This document shows, one piece after another, positions 17,036 to 26,278 of a stretch of 26,588 nt of DNA. The stretch is from NCBI GenBank assembly GCA_035476855.1, contig DATILC010000141.1, positions 1 to 26,588 of the forward strand, given 5' to 3'. The notes beneath the pieces are model-generated. The model saw only the letters and a list, made by a program, of their open reading frames with translations. It ran no database searches and was not told the DNA's origin. This DNA comes from Solimonas_A sp035476855. Lineage in GTDB: Bacteria; Pseudomonadota; Gammaproteobacteria; Nevskiales; Nevskiaceae. Made by a program: the position numbers and the translations under genes. Each line of letters starts with the position of its first letter. The stretch's first letter is position 1.

Positions 17036-18403
17036 TCAGCGCCGGCGCTTCCGCGCCGGTGCCGCAGCCGGCTTCTTCCTCAGGGTTTTCTTCGTGACCT
17101 TCTTCGTGACCTTCTTCGTGGCGGCCTGTTTCGCCACGATCTTCTTCGTCGCGGCCTTCTTCTTCGCGACGGCAGGCTTCGCCGGCTTCTTCAGCGCAGC
17201 CAGCACCTCGCGCGTGTCCGCGCCCAGCGCCGGTGCCGGGCCGACGGCCGCGGGCTGGTCGCTGAACAGGATCGGCAACGCGAAGGCCGGCTTGCCATCG
17301 ACCTCCTCGATCATGCCGCGGGCGCGCAGCTGCTCGTTCTGCAGGGCCTCGTCCAGCGACAGGATCGGCGTGACGCAGACGTCGCGTGCCGCCAGCATCG
17401 CGCTCCAGTCATCGCGCGTACGCGTCAGGAACAGGGCCTGCAGCGCCCAGCGCAGCGGCGCCAGCACGCGCCGCGCACGGCGCGGATCGGCCATCACCCG
17501 GCCGAGCTTGCCGAAGGGATCCTTGTCGGCCGACTTGGTCTTGCCGTCGGCGGAGGTGGTCGCGCCGCCGCGCTTGCCCAGTGCCTGGCGCAGGATGCGC
17601 TGCAGCGGCGCCGGCGCAGTGTCGCCCAGGACCTTGAGCAGGCCGATGAAGAACTTCGGCTCCAGCGCACCGACCGCGAGATAACGGCCATCGCGGCAGC
17701 GGTAGACGGTGTAGTTCGGCAAGGCGCCGGTCAGCAGCGCCGCCCCCCGCACCGGTGCACGGCCCTCGGCACGCAGCGCCGCCAGCGCGATCGGCTGCAG
17801 CGCCAGCGCGCCGTCGGTCATGCTGACGTCGACGTAGGAGCCCCGCCCCGAGGCGCGCGCACCGATCACCGCGGCGAGGATGCCGAGCGCACAGGTCAGC
17901 GCACCGCCGGCCAGATCGGCGATCTGCAGATTGGATTGCGCCGGTGCGCCGCCGGCGCGGCCGATCTGGTCCATCACGCCGGCGATGGCGAGGTAGTTCA
18001 TGTCATGGCCGGCCCAGTCGCGGTAGGGGCCGGTCTGGCCGTAGCCGGTGAGCGCCGCGTAGACCAGCTTCGGGTTGATCTGCTTCAGCGACTCGTAGCC
18101 GCAGTCGAAGCGTTCCATCACGCCGGGGCGGAAGGATTCGATCAGCACGTCGGCGGTCTTCACCAGCTCGCGCAGCTGCGCGCGGTCCGGCTCGCGGCGC
18201 AGGTCCAGGGTCACCGATTTCTTGCCGCGGTTGACCAGCGCGAACAACTCGCCCATGCCGCGCGCGTAGTCGCCGCCCTCGGGCTCCTCGATCTTGATCA
18301 CCTCGGCACCCATCTGCGCGAGGTACAGCGTGCAGAACGGGCCGGGCAGCAGGCGGGACAGGTCCAGCACGCGAATGCCGGACAGCAGCGGATTGACGGA
18401 CAT
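17036..18403 (-). CDS. CaiB/BaiF family CoA-transferase with a lysine-rich C-terminal tail
   Basis: The 455-residue protein matches family III CoA-transferases: LSGIRVLDLSRLLPGPFCT at 8-25, KIEEPEGGD, DVLIESFRPGV, and the catalytic Asp134 in GHDMNYLAIAG. It should move CoA between acids, activating a carboxylic acid intermediate for beta-oxidation. Compared with usual relatives it has a basic insert around 285-330 (RQALGKRGGATTSADGKTK) and a striking C-terminal tail, residues 405-455: 23 Lys/Arg in 51 residues with no acidic residue, built from AATKK/VTKK repeats much like histone H1 or AlgP tails. CGGAGG precedes the ATG at 18403. The tail might bind nucleic acid or membranes; that is speculative. 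Confidence 0.88.
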   Translation of the reverse strand: MSVNPLLSGIRVLDLSRLLPGPFCTLYLAQMGAEVIKIEEPEGGDYARGMGELFALVNRGKKSVTLDLRREPDRAQLRELVKTADVLIESFRPGVMERFDCGYESLKQINPKLVYAALTGYGQTGPYRDWAGHDMNYLAIAGVMDQIGRAGGAPAQSNLQIADLAGGALTCALGILAAVIGARASGRGSYVDVSMTDGALALQPIALAALRAEGRAPVRGAALLTGALPNYTVYRCRDGRYLAVGALEPKFFIGLLKVLGDTAPAPLQRILRQALGKRGGATTSADGKTKSADKDPFGKLGRVMADPRRARRVLAPLRWALQALFLTRTRDDWSAMLAARDVCVTPILSLDEALQNEQLRARGMIEEVDGKPAFALPILFSDQPAAVGPAPALGADTREVLAALKKPAKPAVAKKKAATKKIVAKQAATKKVTKKVTKKTLRKKPAAAPARKRRR

Positions 18404-18469
18404 CGAACCTCCGGACTCAGGAGGAGCGAGTGTCCCTGATCAGCTGCAGGCTGCCAACGGCGGAAAGGA

Positions 18470-18685
18470 TCAGGCGCGCCGCGCTGGACGCGCCCGCACG
18501 GCGGCCCGCGGACGCAGGGCGCTGAACTGCTCGATGACGAATACCGCCAGCCCCAGCAGCAGCCAGACCTGCCAGCCGCCCGGCGCGAACAGCCGCTCCA
18601 TGCCCCATTTGAAGGCCAGCGGCAGCAACAGCAGGCTGACTAGCAGTACGGCTACCGTGAACAGTGCCGCGATGATGTTTTTCAT
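18470..18685 (-). CDS. Small two-segment membrane protein, unknown
   Basis: This 71-residue protein begins MKNIIAALFTVAVLLVSLLLLPLAF, a long hydrophobic helix, has a short polar turn (KWGMERLFAPGGW), a second membrane segment QVWLLLGLAVFVIEQF, and a strongly basic tail (RPRAAVRARPARRA) that would stay in the cytoplasm. I do not recognise the family. GGAGGG lies 8 nt before the ATG at 18685, so this start is preferred over the longer frame to 18775. It lies 66 nt upstream of CaiB on the same strand. Confidence 0.65.
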   Translation of the reverse strand: MKNIIAALFTVAVLLVSLLLLPLAFKWGMERLFAPGGWQVWLLLGLAVFVIEQFSALRPRAAVRARPARRA

Positions 18686-18748
18686 TTGGCTTCCCTCCGC
18701 GCCCCGGCAGGAATGAGCAAACTCCCTGCCAGCGAATGCCGCGTCAGG

Positions 18749-18784
18749 GCGACGGAAATTTTCGTCGCTACTCAAGGACTTGAG
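18749..18784. promoter_or_regulatory. Two adjacent palindromes (possible operators)
   Basis: 18749-18768 reads gcgacggaaattttcgtcgc, palindromic at 18 of 20 positions with GCGACG/CGTCGC arms. Three bases on, 18771-18784 reads CTCAAG-GA-CTTGAG, a perfect 6-bp arm inverted repeat. They lie 64-100 bp upstream of the small membrane gene start and could bind dimeric regulators. Confidence 0.5.
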
Positions 18785-18956
18785 AAATCACTGCGGAACC
18801 CGCCGCGGCACCAGCCCTGCGATTTGCAAGAGACCCGACGGGACCCTGCATGCAGCCTGCACGCGCACCCTGCAAGCGGACGAAGCGTGGGCACCCTCCG
18901 GCGCAAGAAAATGCAGCCGTTGTCTCCTCCATTCGGCTCCCTCAAGCCGGATGACT

Positions 18957-18985
18957 CCCGGCGTGCATCGCGCGCCGGGTTTTTT
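18957..18985 (+). terminator. Intrinsic terminator, plus strand
   Basis: CCCGGCG (18957-18963) pairs with CGCCGGG (18973-18979) and is followed by TTTTTT. It points along the plus strand, where there is no upstream coding gene, so it implies an unannotated transcript or a barrier against antisense reading into the minus-strand genes to its right. Confidence 0.65.
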
Positions 18986-19022
18986 ATGTCTTTTTGTGCC
19001 GGGGAAAGGGGAAACAGGGCGC

Positions 19023-19208
19023 TCAGCGCCCCTGCAGCAGCATCTGCCCGCGTGCGGTCACCACGAAGCTGCGGCCCCAGCCGCGCATCAGCAGGTTCAT
19101 CCTTTCCAGTCGCGCCAGCGTGTCCAGCCGTGGCTCGGCGATGCGGCCGGTCTGCGCGCACTGTTGCAGGCAGCGCCATTCCGCCGGGCTGAGGTCTTGT
19201 TGCTGCAT
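19023..19208 (-). CDS. Small winged-helix-like protein, 61 residues
   Basis: Sequence: begins MQQQDLSPAEWRCLQQC and continues with ARLERMNLLMRGWGRSFVVT then ARGQMLLQGR. The pattern (helix, helix LARLERMNLL, then a beta-wing FVVTARGQ) is like the C-terminal part of winged-helix regulators and phage-type repressors. The gene is too short for a full DNA-binding repressor, but could dimerise. GGAGG lies 5 nt before the ATG at 19208, favouring this start over 19259. It follows TetR by 28 nt on the same strand and is likely co-transcribed with it. Function is unknown. Confidence 0.6.
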   Translation of the reverse strand: MQQQDLSPAEWRCLQQCAQTGRIAEPRLDTLARLERMNLLMRGWGRSFVVTARGQMLLQGR

Positions 19209-19236
19209 ACCGCCTCCATGCTTTCTTGACGCGTGC

Positions 19237-19893
19237 TCAGGGCTGATTGCCGATGCCATGGAACAGCACGTCGATATAGGTATCGAGGTAGACCGCAGTG
19301 TCCAGCGAAGGTTTCTCGAACAGACCCAGCGATTGCCGCCAGATCGCCAGCAGGGTCACCGGAGCCGTCACCACGGCCAGGTAGCGCTCCGGATCGATCG
19401 CACGCAGTTCGCCACGCGCGATGCCGCGCCGCAGCAGCCGCAGCCACAGGGCCTTGCCACCCTCCATCACTTCCTCGACGTAGAACTGGCCCAGCTCGGG
19501 GAAGTGGCGGCACTCGGCCACCAGCAGCTTGAGGATGCCACGGCTGGAGCCGCCATCCGGCCCGCCCAGCCAGTTGGTCACCACCTCGCGGAGAAGCTCG
19601 CGCGTGCTGGCCGTGGACTGGTCGACGCGCTGCTCGGCGAATTCCAGCATCGGCGCGACGTTGTGGCGGATCGCCGCACGCATCAGCTCTTCCTTGGATG
19701 CGTAGTAGAGGTAGATCGTGCCCTTGCTGACGCCGGCCCGCTGGGCGACGTCGTCGAGGCGCGTGGCGCTGTAGCCACGGTCGACGAACAGGTCGAGGGC
19801 AGCCTGGACCAGTTCGGCAGGCCGGGCATCGGCGCGGCGGGCCCAGCGCGGTGGGCGTTTTGCAACAGAGCGTTTTGCGACAGAGGTAGTCAT
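19237..19893 (-). CDS. TetR-family transcriptional regulator
   Basis: The 218-residue protein has a classic TetR N-terminal DNA-binding domain: ELVQAALDLFVDRGYSATRLDDVAQRAGVSKGTIYLYYASKEELMRAA, followed by an all-helical ligand domain. The basic leader (TTSVAKRSVAKRPPRWARR) is typical of proteobacterial members. The ATG at 19893 gives the natural start; the frame extends to 19953 without homology. There is a terminator between it and the DUF1302 gene, so it has its own promoter in 19894-19955. TetR regulators beside lipid or steroid genes commonly answer to acyl-CoAs; the target here might be the DUF1302 gene or the CaiB run, which is inferred from position only. Confidence 0.9.
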   Translation of the reverse strand: MTTSVAKRSVAKRPPRWARRADARPAELVQAALDLFVDRGYSATRLDDVAQRAGVSKGTIYLYYASKEELMRAAIRHNVAPMLEFAEQRVDQSTASTRELLREVVTNWLGGPDGGSSRGILKLLVAECRHFPELGQFYVEEVMEGGKALWLRLLRRGIARGELRAIDPERYLAVVTAPVTLLAIWRQSLGLFEKPSLDTAVYLDTYIDVLFHGIGNQP

Positions 19894-19954
19894 GGGCTCA
19901 ATTAGAACGCCGATGACCCATGCTCGTGCAGGCCCCAAACAGGGTGCCAGCAAC

Positions 19955-19993
19955 GAAAAAGCGGCGTCCGCCCCCGGGGAGCGAACGCCGCTT
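19955..19993 (-). terminator. Intrinsic terminator after the DUF1302 gene
   Basis: On the minus strand AAGCGGCGT (19993-19985) pairs with ACGCCGCTT (19967-19959) followed by a T run (19960-19956). A further CGC/GCG extends the stem, with a CCCCGGGG-rich loop. It lies 13 nt past the DUF1302 stop. Confidence 0.85.
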
Positions 19994-20005
19994 CGGTGAC
20001 TCAGA

Positions 20006-21940
20006 TCAGAACAGGTACTTCATCGTGAACGCGGCGTAGTCGCGGTCGGCATAGGGGCGCTCCTTGAAGTCCGCCTTGCCGAGGAAGGCGTTGTAGCTGA
20101 GGCCCACGGTGAACTGCTGCAGCCAGGTGAAGTTGGCCCCGGCGCTGGCGCGACGGTCGCCTTCGCCGGCCAGCGCGCCGAGACCACCGGCCACGGCCGA
20201 ATGGCCCTTGCCGATGGCCTGCCAGTACAGCGGCACCTGCAGGTCCCAGCCGTCGACGATGTTCTTGCGGTCGATCAGCGCCAGCACGGTGTAGCCCCAG
20301 GCATCGCGGGTATTGGTCAGGTCCTTCGAGCAGCTGGTCGGACCGCAGGCTTCCTCGACGTCGAGCACGTGGATGTAGCTGGTCTCGGTGACGATCGTCA
20401 GCGCATCCCAGAACAGCGCCGGGCCGGTGGTGAACAGCGTCGACAGCAGGCCCTGGGCAACGTCGCTGCGGGTCGGCGTCGGCACCGGGCCGAGCAGGCC
20501 GCCGTCGACGTCGACCAGCACGTCGATGCCTTCACGCAGGATCGCCTCGCCACCGACGTTGAGGCCGAACAGCGTGGTCGAGAAGCTCATCGCGCTCATG
20601 TCGATGCCGTCGAAGTAGCGGATGTTGTAGGTCGTCGGCACCTGCAGGCCCAGCGCCGCGGTGGTCAGCGCCGGCAGGTTGCCGCTGCCTGGCAGCAGGA
20701 TGGCGTAGTCGTAGTTCTGCACCGGCGCCGGCGTGGTGTTGTGGTAGCGCAGGCGGTACAGGCCGAGGTTGGTTTCCCCGGTGATCTGGTACTTCACGCC
20801 CACGCCCCACTGGCCGTGGTCGCTGGGAATGATGTCGTGCTTGCGCTCGACATTGAGGTAGCGCGGCGTGTTCGGCTGCGGGATCACGCCCAGCGGCAGG
20901 TTGAGGTCGGGCAGGGCCGGGTCGAGCCGGTCGAGCAGGCCGTCGAGCAGGCCGGTGACGCCGCCGATGGGCAGGTTGAGGTTCAACAGGTCGTTGAGCA
21001 GGTCCACCGTCTCCGGCAGGTCGCTCGACAGCAGGTTCACGTCCTCGAGGTTGGCCAGGTACAGCGGGTTCTCGATGCCGTAGATGAACTGCGCGCCGGG
21101 GCCGACGACGTCGGCGATCGAGAAGAACTCGCCCACCGGATTGAGCTCGGTGGCCTTGTACTCGAGCTTGTACTGTCCCAGCAGGGTCAGCTCGCTGTTC
21201 AGCGCCAGCTGCATCGAGATCTGGTTGACCGGCAGCAGGATGCTCTTGACGTCGGCGCCCGGCAGCGCGGCCTTGGTGGCGTCGGCCGGCGACTGCGCCA
21301 GCGCCACGCCGGAGAAGAACAGGCTCTCGCCCCAGGCGGCGATGTGACGGCCGAGGCGCAGGTTCAGCGCCGCATCGTCGCCGAGATACCAGGAGCCGTA
21401 GACATAGGCATCGAGCAGGCGAGCGCGGCGGCCGTCGTAGAACGCCGCCTCGTCGCTGAACTCGTCGACCGTGCCCTCGAACTCGAAGTTGTGGCGGCCA
21501 TCGGTACGGTTGATGGTATCCGGCGAATCGTTGTCGTTGAAGCCGCGGTAGACGCGGTCGTAGAAGGCATCGCCGCGCAGCAGCAGGCCGTAGTCGCCGC
21601 GGCTGAACTGCAGTTCGCCGAGGGCGGTGACGCGGTTGTTGACGATGGCGCCGCGCTCGAAATTGCGGTCGCCGTCATCGTAGTTGTTGGATTCCGGGAA
21701 CTTGAGGAAGTCCGGGATCGGGATGTCCTGGCTCGGCGCCGAGGCGATGATGTTGTCCGACGGGCTTTCGGTGCGCACGGCCAGCGCGTAGCCGGCCTGC
21801 AGCTGCCATTGGCCGTCGAGGCCGAACATCTCGAAGGAACCGGCAAATGCCGGCTGGCCCAGGCCCGCCATCAGCGCCGCGGCCACGGCGATCCGGCTCC
21901 TCGCATCCTTGCGGAAATTGCGCTTCATGCGGCAGGGCAT
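20006..21940 (-). CDS. DUF1302 family outer-membrane protein
   Basis: The 644-residue protein starts with a signal peptide (basic MPCRMKRNFRKDARSR, hydrophobic IAVAAALMAGLGQPAFA, likely cut after residue 33) and ends in FTMKYLF, with the terminal Phe expected of outer-membrane beta-barrels. The body has many alternating aromatic strands (WQLQAGYALAVRTES, RGDYGLLLRGDAFYDRVY, GVKYQITGETNLGLYRLRY) and a Leu/Asp/Pro-rich segment near 330-390. DUF1302 proteins are found beside hydrocarbon, terpene and steroid catabolism genes, usually with a DUF1329 partner that is absent here. Transport of hydrophobic compounds is the usual inference. AGGAG lies 7 nt before the ATG at 21940. A TTGATA-N17-TATCCG promoter is possible upstream. 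Confidence 0.88.
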   Translation of the reverse strand: MPCRMKRNFRKDARSRIAVAAALMAGLGQPAFAGSFEMFGLDGQWQLQAGYALAVRTESPSDNIIASAPSQDIPIPDFLKFPESNNYDDGDRNFERGAIVNNRVTALGELQFSRGDYGLLLRGDAFYDRVYRGFNDNDSPDTINRTDGRHNFEFEGTVDEFSDEAAFYDGRRARLLDAYVYGSWYLGDDAALNLRLGRHIAAWGESLFFSGVALAQSPADATKAALPGADVKSILLPVNQISMQLALNSELTLLGQYKLEYKATELNPVGEFFSIADVVGPGAQFIYGIENPLYLANLEDVNLLSSDLPETVDLLNDLLNLNLPIGGVTGLLDGLLDRLDPALPDLNLPLGVIPQPNTPRYLNVERKHDIIPSDHGQWGVGVKYQITGETNLGLYRLRYHNTTPAPVQNYDYAILLPGSGNLPALTTAALGLQVPTTYNIRYFDGIDMSAMSFSTTLFGLNVGGEAILREGIDVLVDVDGGLLGPVPTPTRSDVAQGLLSTLFTTGPALFWDALTIVTETSYIHVLDVEEACGPTSCSKDLTNTRDAWGYTVLALIDRKNIVDGWDLQVPLYWQAIGKGHSAVAGGLGALAGEGDRRASAGANFTWLQQFTVGLSYNAFLGKADFKERPYADRDYAAFTMKYLF

Positions 21941-21975
21941 CACGGACTCCTGAATGTGGGGTTTAATTGACCGCG

Positions 21976-22004
21976 CGGATACTTGCACGCGAAACGGTTA
22001 TCAA
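21976..22004 (-). promoter_or_regulatory. Possible promoter of the DUF1302 gene
   Basis: On the minus strand TTGATA (22004-21999) and TATCCG (21981-21976) are 17 bp apart, ending 35 bp upstream of the start codon. The -35 is good and the -10 is poor, so this is tentative. Confidence 0.35.
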
Positions 22005-22039
22005 CCTACTCAAATCGCAGTAGTTTCGACCTCCGGCGC

Positions 22040-22933
22040 TCAGGCGCCGACGGGCGGCTGCTGGCGCAGGAAGTCGAGGAAGGCGTCCAGCGCCGGGCTC
22101 AGCCAGGCGCTCTTGAGCTGCACCCGGTACAGCGGCCGCAGGATCCGCAGGCCCTTCACCGGCAGCACCACCAGGCTCTGCGCGCGCAGTTCGGTACGGA
22201 TCGCCTGCGAGGACAGGAAGGCCAGGGCGACGCCGGTGGCGACGGTGTGCTTGATCGCCTCGGTGCTGGCCAGGGTCATTGCCGGCCGTAGCCGCAGGTT
22301 CTTCGCCGCCAGCGCACGCTCGGTCACCGCCCGCGTGCCGGAACCGACCTCGTGCATCAGCAGCGGCGACTCCGCCAGCGCCGCCAGCGACAGCGGCGCG
22401 CGCCCGGCCAGCGGGTGGCGCGGCGCGGCGATCAGCACCAGCTCGTCCTGCGCGAACACCTGGTAGTCGAGCTGCTCGCTGCTGACCACGCCCTCGGCGA
22501 AGCCGATGTCGATCTCGCCGGCCAGCAGCTTGCTCTCGATCGCCTGGGTGTTCTCCACCTGCAGCGACAGCTCCACGCCCGGGTGGTGCTGGCGGAAGGC
22601 GGCGAGGGTCTCCGGCAGCATGTAGCCACCGATGGTGCGGCTGGCGCCGATCGCCAGGCGGCCGCGGCGCAGCTGCTGCAGGTCGCCCAGCGCCTGCTCG
22701 GCCTCCGCCTCCAGCGCGAACAGGCGGTTGGCATAGCCCAGCAGCAGGCGGCCAGCCTCGGTGGTGCGCACCCCGCGCGGCAGGCGGTCGAGCAGGCTGA
22801 CGCCGAGGGCGCGCTCGAATTCGCCGATCTGCTTGGATACCGCCGACTGGCTGATGTGCAGGCGCTGCGCACCGCGGCTGATGCTGTTGCTGGCCGCCAC
22901 GGCCTGGAAGATCGCGAGGTGGTTGAGGTTCAT
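22040..22933 (-). CDS. LysR-family transcriptional regulator
   Basis: The 297-residue protein has the LysR N-terminal helix-turn-helix (LAIFQAVAASNSISRGAQRLHISQSAVSKQIGEFERALGVSLLDRL, starting near residue 6) and a substrate-binding domain with GASRTIGGYMLPETLAAFRQ and ESPLLMHEVGSGT. The latter half resembles regulators of the CbbR/CysL type that sense small anions. It is divergent from sat across a 142-bp AT-rich gap, so it is a strong candidate for control of sulfate activation. The ATG at 22933 gives the LysR consensus MNLNHLAIFQAV; the frame extends to 23107 only as an overrun. A GGCGC/GCGCC hairpin overlaps its stop. It lies 99 bp upstream of DUF1302 on the same strand. Confidence 0.9.
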   Translation of the reverse strand: MNLNHLAIFQAVAASNSISRGAQRLHISQSAVSKQIGEFERALGVSLLDRLPRGVRTTEAGRLLLGYANRLFALEAEAEQALGDLQQLRRGRLAIGASRTIGGYMLPETLAAFRQHHPGVELSLQVENTQAIESKLLAGEIDIGFAEGVVSSEQLDYQVFAQDELVLIAAPRHPLAGRAPLSLAALAESPLLMHEVGSGTRAVTERALAAKNLRLRPAMTLASTEAIKHTVATGVALAFLSSQAIRTELRAQSLVVLPVKGLRILRPLYRVQLKSAWLSPALDAFLDFLRQQPPVGA

Positions 22934-23075
22934 CGGGGTCTCACATGCAGAAAAGAGAAGGCAGGCATCGATATATTGCATTTTATTTATGGCACTGCCA
23001 GCGCCTACAATGCCCGCCCCGAGGGGCCGGCGGCATGCCGCACCCTCCCCCAACACACCTTCTCCGGACACGACC
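22934..23075. promoter_or_regulatory. Divergent LysR / sat control region
   Basis: An AT-rich patch at 22969-22990 (cgatatattgcattttattt) stands out in this GC-rich DNA and is the natural site for LysR binding. TACAAT at 23006-23011, 65 bp before the sat ATG, resembles a -10. I saw no clear -35, as is usual for activator-dependent promoters. Confidence 0.5.
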
Positions 23076-24299
23076 ATGATCAAGCCCCACGGCTCCGACG
23101 CCCTCAACCCGCGCTTCGTCTACGACACCGCCCGCCACCAGGCCCTGCAGAAGGAAGCCGAGTCGCTGCCGAGCCTGCTGCTGAACTCCGCCGCCGCCGC
23201 CAACGCGGTGATGCTGGGCGCCGGCTACTTCAACCCGCTGAGCGGCTACATGAACAAGGCCGACGCCCTCGGCGTGGCCAAGGACCTGAAGACCGCCTCC
23301 GGCCTGTTCTGGCCGGTGCCGATCGTCAACCTGACCAAGGAATCCGGCCCCGCGGCCGAAGGCCGCATCCAGCCGTGGACGGCCGGCCAGCGCATCGCGC
23401 TGCGCGACCCCAACGTCGAAGGCCACCCGGTGCTGGCGGTGATGGACGTGCAGGCGGTCGAGCACGTCAGCGACGAAGAACTGCAGACGATGGCGAAGGA
23501 AATCTTCGGCAACCTCGATCCGAAGCACCCCGGCGTGCAGACCTTCCTGGCGCTGGGCAACACCCTGCTGTCGGGCCCGATCGACGTGCTGAGCTTCAGC
23601 TACTTCCAGGGCGAGTTCCCGGACACCTTCCGCACCGCGGTCGAGATCCGCAACGAGATCAAGGAGCGCGGCTGGAACAAGGTCGTCGCCTTCCAGACCC
23701 GCAACCCGATGCACCGCGCGCATGAAGAGCTGTGCCGCATGGCGCAGGAGCGCCTCAAGGCCGACGGCATCGTCATCCACATGCTGCTGGGCAAGCTGAA
23801 GGAAGGCGACATCCCGGCACCGGTGCGCGATGCCTGCATCCGCACGATGGTGGAGAACTACTTCCCGAAGAACACGGTGATGATCACCGGCTACGGCTTC
23901 GACATGCTCTACGCCGGCCCGCGCGAGGCCGTGCTGCACGCGATCTTCCGCCAGAACATGGGCACCGATTATCTGATCGTCGGCCGCGACCACGCCGGCG
24001 TCGGCGACTACTACGGCCCGTTCGACGCGCAGACCATCTTCGACGAGAAGGTGCCCGCCGACGCGCTGCAGATCCAGATCTTCCGCGCCGACAACACCGC
24101 CTACAGCAAGAAGCTGGACCGCGTGGTGATGATGCGCGAGGCGCCGGACCACACGCCGGAAGACTTCGTCGCGCTGTCCGGCACCAAGGTGCGCCAGATG
24201 CTCGGCCAGGGCATGGCGCCGCCGCCGGAATTCTCGCGTCCGGAAGTGGCCAAGGTGCTGATGGCGTACTACCAGGAACTGGACGCCAAGAAGGCCTGA
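23076..24299 (+). CDS. sat: Sulfate adenylyltransferase (ATP sulfurylase), single-chain
   Basis: The 407-residue protein is a homo-oligomeric-type ATP sulfurylase: sulfate + ATP to adenosine phosphosulfate and pyrophosphate. It has the nucleotide-binding QTRNPMHRAH at 207-216 and GRDHAG at 303-308. No APS-kinase domain is fused, so it is not the bifunctional fungal-type protein; length is normal for the bacterial enzyme. The start is the ATG at 23076; the leader lacks a strong ribosome site (CCGGACACGACC). The DHH phosphoesterase gene follows after 7 nt. A reverse, sulfite-oxidising role is possible but no aprAB or dsr genes are visible; assimilation is the simpler reading. Confidence 0.93.
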   Translation: MIKPHGSDALNPRFVYDTARHQALQKEAESLPSLLLNSAAAANAVMLGAGYFNPLSGYMNKADALGVAKDLKTASGLFWPVPIVNLTKESGPAAEGRIQPWTAGQRIALRDPNVEGHPVLAVMDVQAVEHVSDEELQTMAKEIFGNLDPKHPGVQTFLALGNTLLSGPIDVLSFSYFQGEFPDTFRTAVEIRNEIKERGWNKVVAFQTRNPMHRAHEELCRMAQERLKADGIVIHMLLGKLKEGDIPAPVRDACIRTMVENYFPKNTVMITGYGFDMLYAGPREAVLHAIFRQNMGTDYLIVGRDHAGVGDYYGPFDAQTIFDEKVPADALQIQIFRADNTAYSKKLDRVVMMREAPDHTPEDFVALSGTKVRQMLGQGMAPPPEFSRPEVAKVLMAYYQELDAKKA

Positions 24300-24306
24300 G
24301 CCGCAC

Positions 24307-25249
24307 ATGGCTGATTTCGACATCTTCAACGGCGATGCCGACGGCATCTGTGCGCTGACCCAGCTGCGTCTCGCGGAACCCCGCGCGGCGCAGCTGGTCA
24401 CCGGCGTCAAGCGCGACATCGAGCTGATGGACAAGGTCACGGCGCAGGCCGGCGACCGCCTCACCGTGCTCGACGTCTCGCTGGACAAGAACCGCGAGGG
24501 CGTCCAGCGCGCGCTGGCTGCCGGCGCCGAGGTGCTGTACGTCGACCACCACTACGCCGGCGAGATTCCGCAGAGCCCGCGCCTGACCGCGCTGATCAAC
24601 GAGGCGGCGGATGTCTGCACCAGCCTGCTGGTCAACGGCCATCTGAAGAACCGCTACGCCGCATGGGCGGTGGTCGGCGCATTCGGCGACAACCTCGCCG
24701 GCAGCGCCGAGGCCATCGCGCGGCCGCTGGGTCTTTCCGGGGCGCAGTTGCGCCAGCTGGAAGACCTTGGCACCTACATGAACTACAACGGCTACGGCGA
24801 GCGCGTCGAAGACCTGCATTTCACGCCCGAGGCGCTGTTCCGCCTGGTCAGCGTGCATGCCTCGCCGCTGCAGTTCATCGAGGCCGGCCGCGAGCACTTC
24901 CAGAAGCTGCAGGACGGCTACAACACCGACATGGGCCGCGCCGCCTCGACGCAGCCGCAGCCCGGATCCAGCGACCGCGCAGCATTCTTCATCCTGCCGG
25001 ACGCAGCCTGGGCGCGGCGCGTCAGCGGCGTCTACAGCAACGACCTCACCAACCAGCATCCGGACCGCGCGCACGCGGTGCTGACCGAGAAGTCCGACGG
25101 CAGCTACCTGGTCAGCGTGCGCGCACCGCTCAGCCGCAGGAAGGGCGCGGACGAACTCTGCCGCCGCTTCCCCACCGGTGGAGGCCGCGCCGCCGCAGCC
25201 GGCATCAACGCGCTGCCGGCCGACCAGCTCGGCGCCTTCGCGCAGGCTT

Positions 25250-25269
<20 letters not shown>
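24307..25269 (+). CDS. DHH-family phosphoesterase
   Basis: The 320-residue protein has the DHH metal-binding motifs: FDIFNGDADG (Asp5, Asp10, Asp12), Asp56 in VLDVSLD, the DHH triad at 80-82 (VDHHY), and Asp128 in GAFGDN. The C-terminal DHHA1 signature GGGRAAAAGIN is at 291-301. The family cleaves phosphoester bonds using two metals; members include NrnA, which degrades short RNAs and 3'-phosphoadenosine 5'-phosphate (pAp). It starts 7 nt after sat and should be co-transcribed and coupled, which suggests a link to sulfur activation. The rather low identity to NrnA's opening (NGDADG rather than SHxxPDGD) makes the substrate uncertain. Its 3' end overlaps the convergent epimerase by 20 bp. Confidence 0.85.

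Positions 25270-26278
<1,009 letters not shown>

Larger units (their letters stand above)
18686..19022. other. Non-coding stretch with palindromes and an orphan terminator
   Basis: These 337 bases have no gene I can support. They contain two neighbouring palindromes near 18749-18784 and a plus-strand intrinsic terminator at 18957-18985, though no plus-strand gene leads into it. The interval from about 18790 to 18985 might encode a small RNA. I could not match it to 6S, SRP, RNase P or tmRNA. Confidence 0.5.

Noticed and set aside
18790..18985. 6S RNA, SRP RNA or tmRNA
   Set aside because: None of the diagnostic conserved segments could be matched by eye.
20201..21970. Long plus-strand open frame opposite the DUF1302 gene
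   Set aside because: It mirrors the codon bias of the minus-strand gene, gives a Val/Gln/Arg-rich, low-complexity protein, and has no motif or ribosome site.
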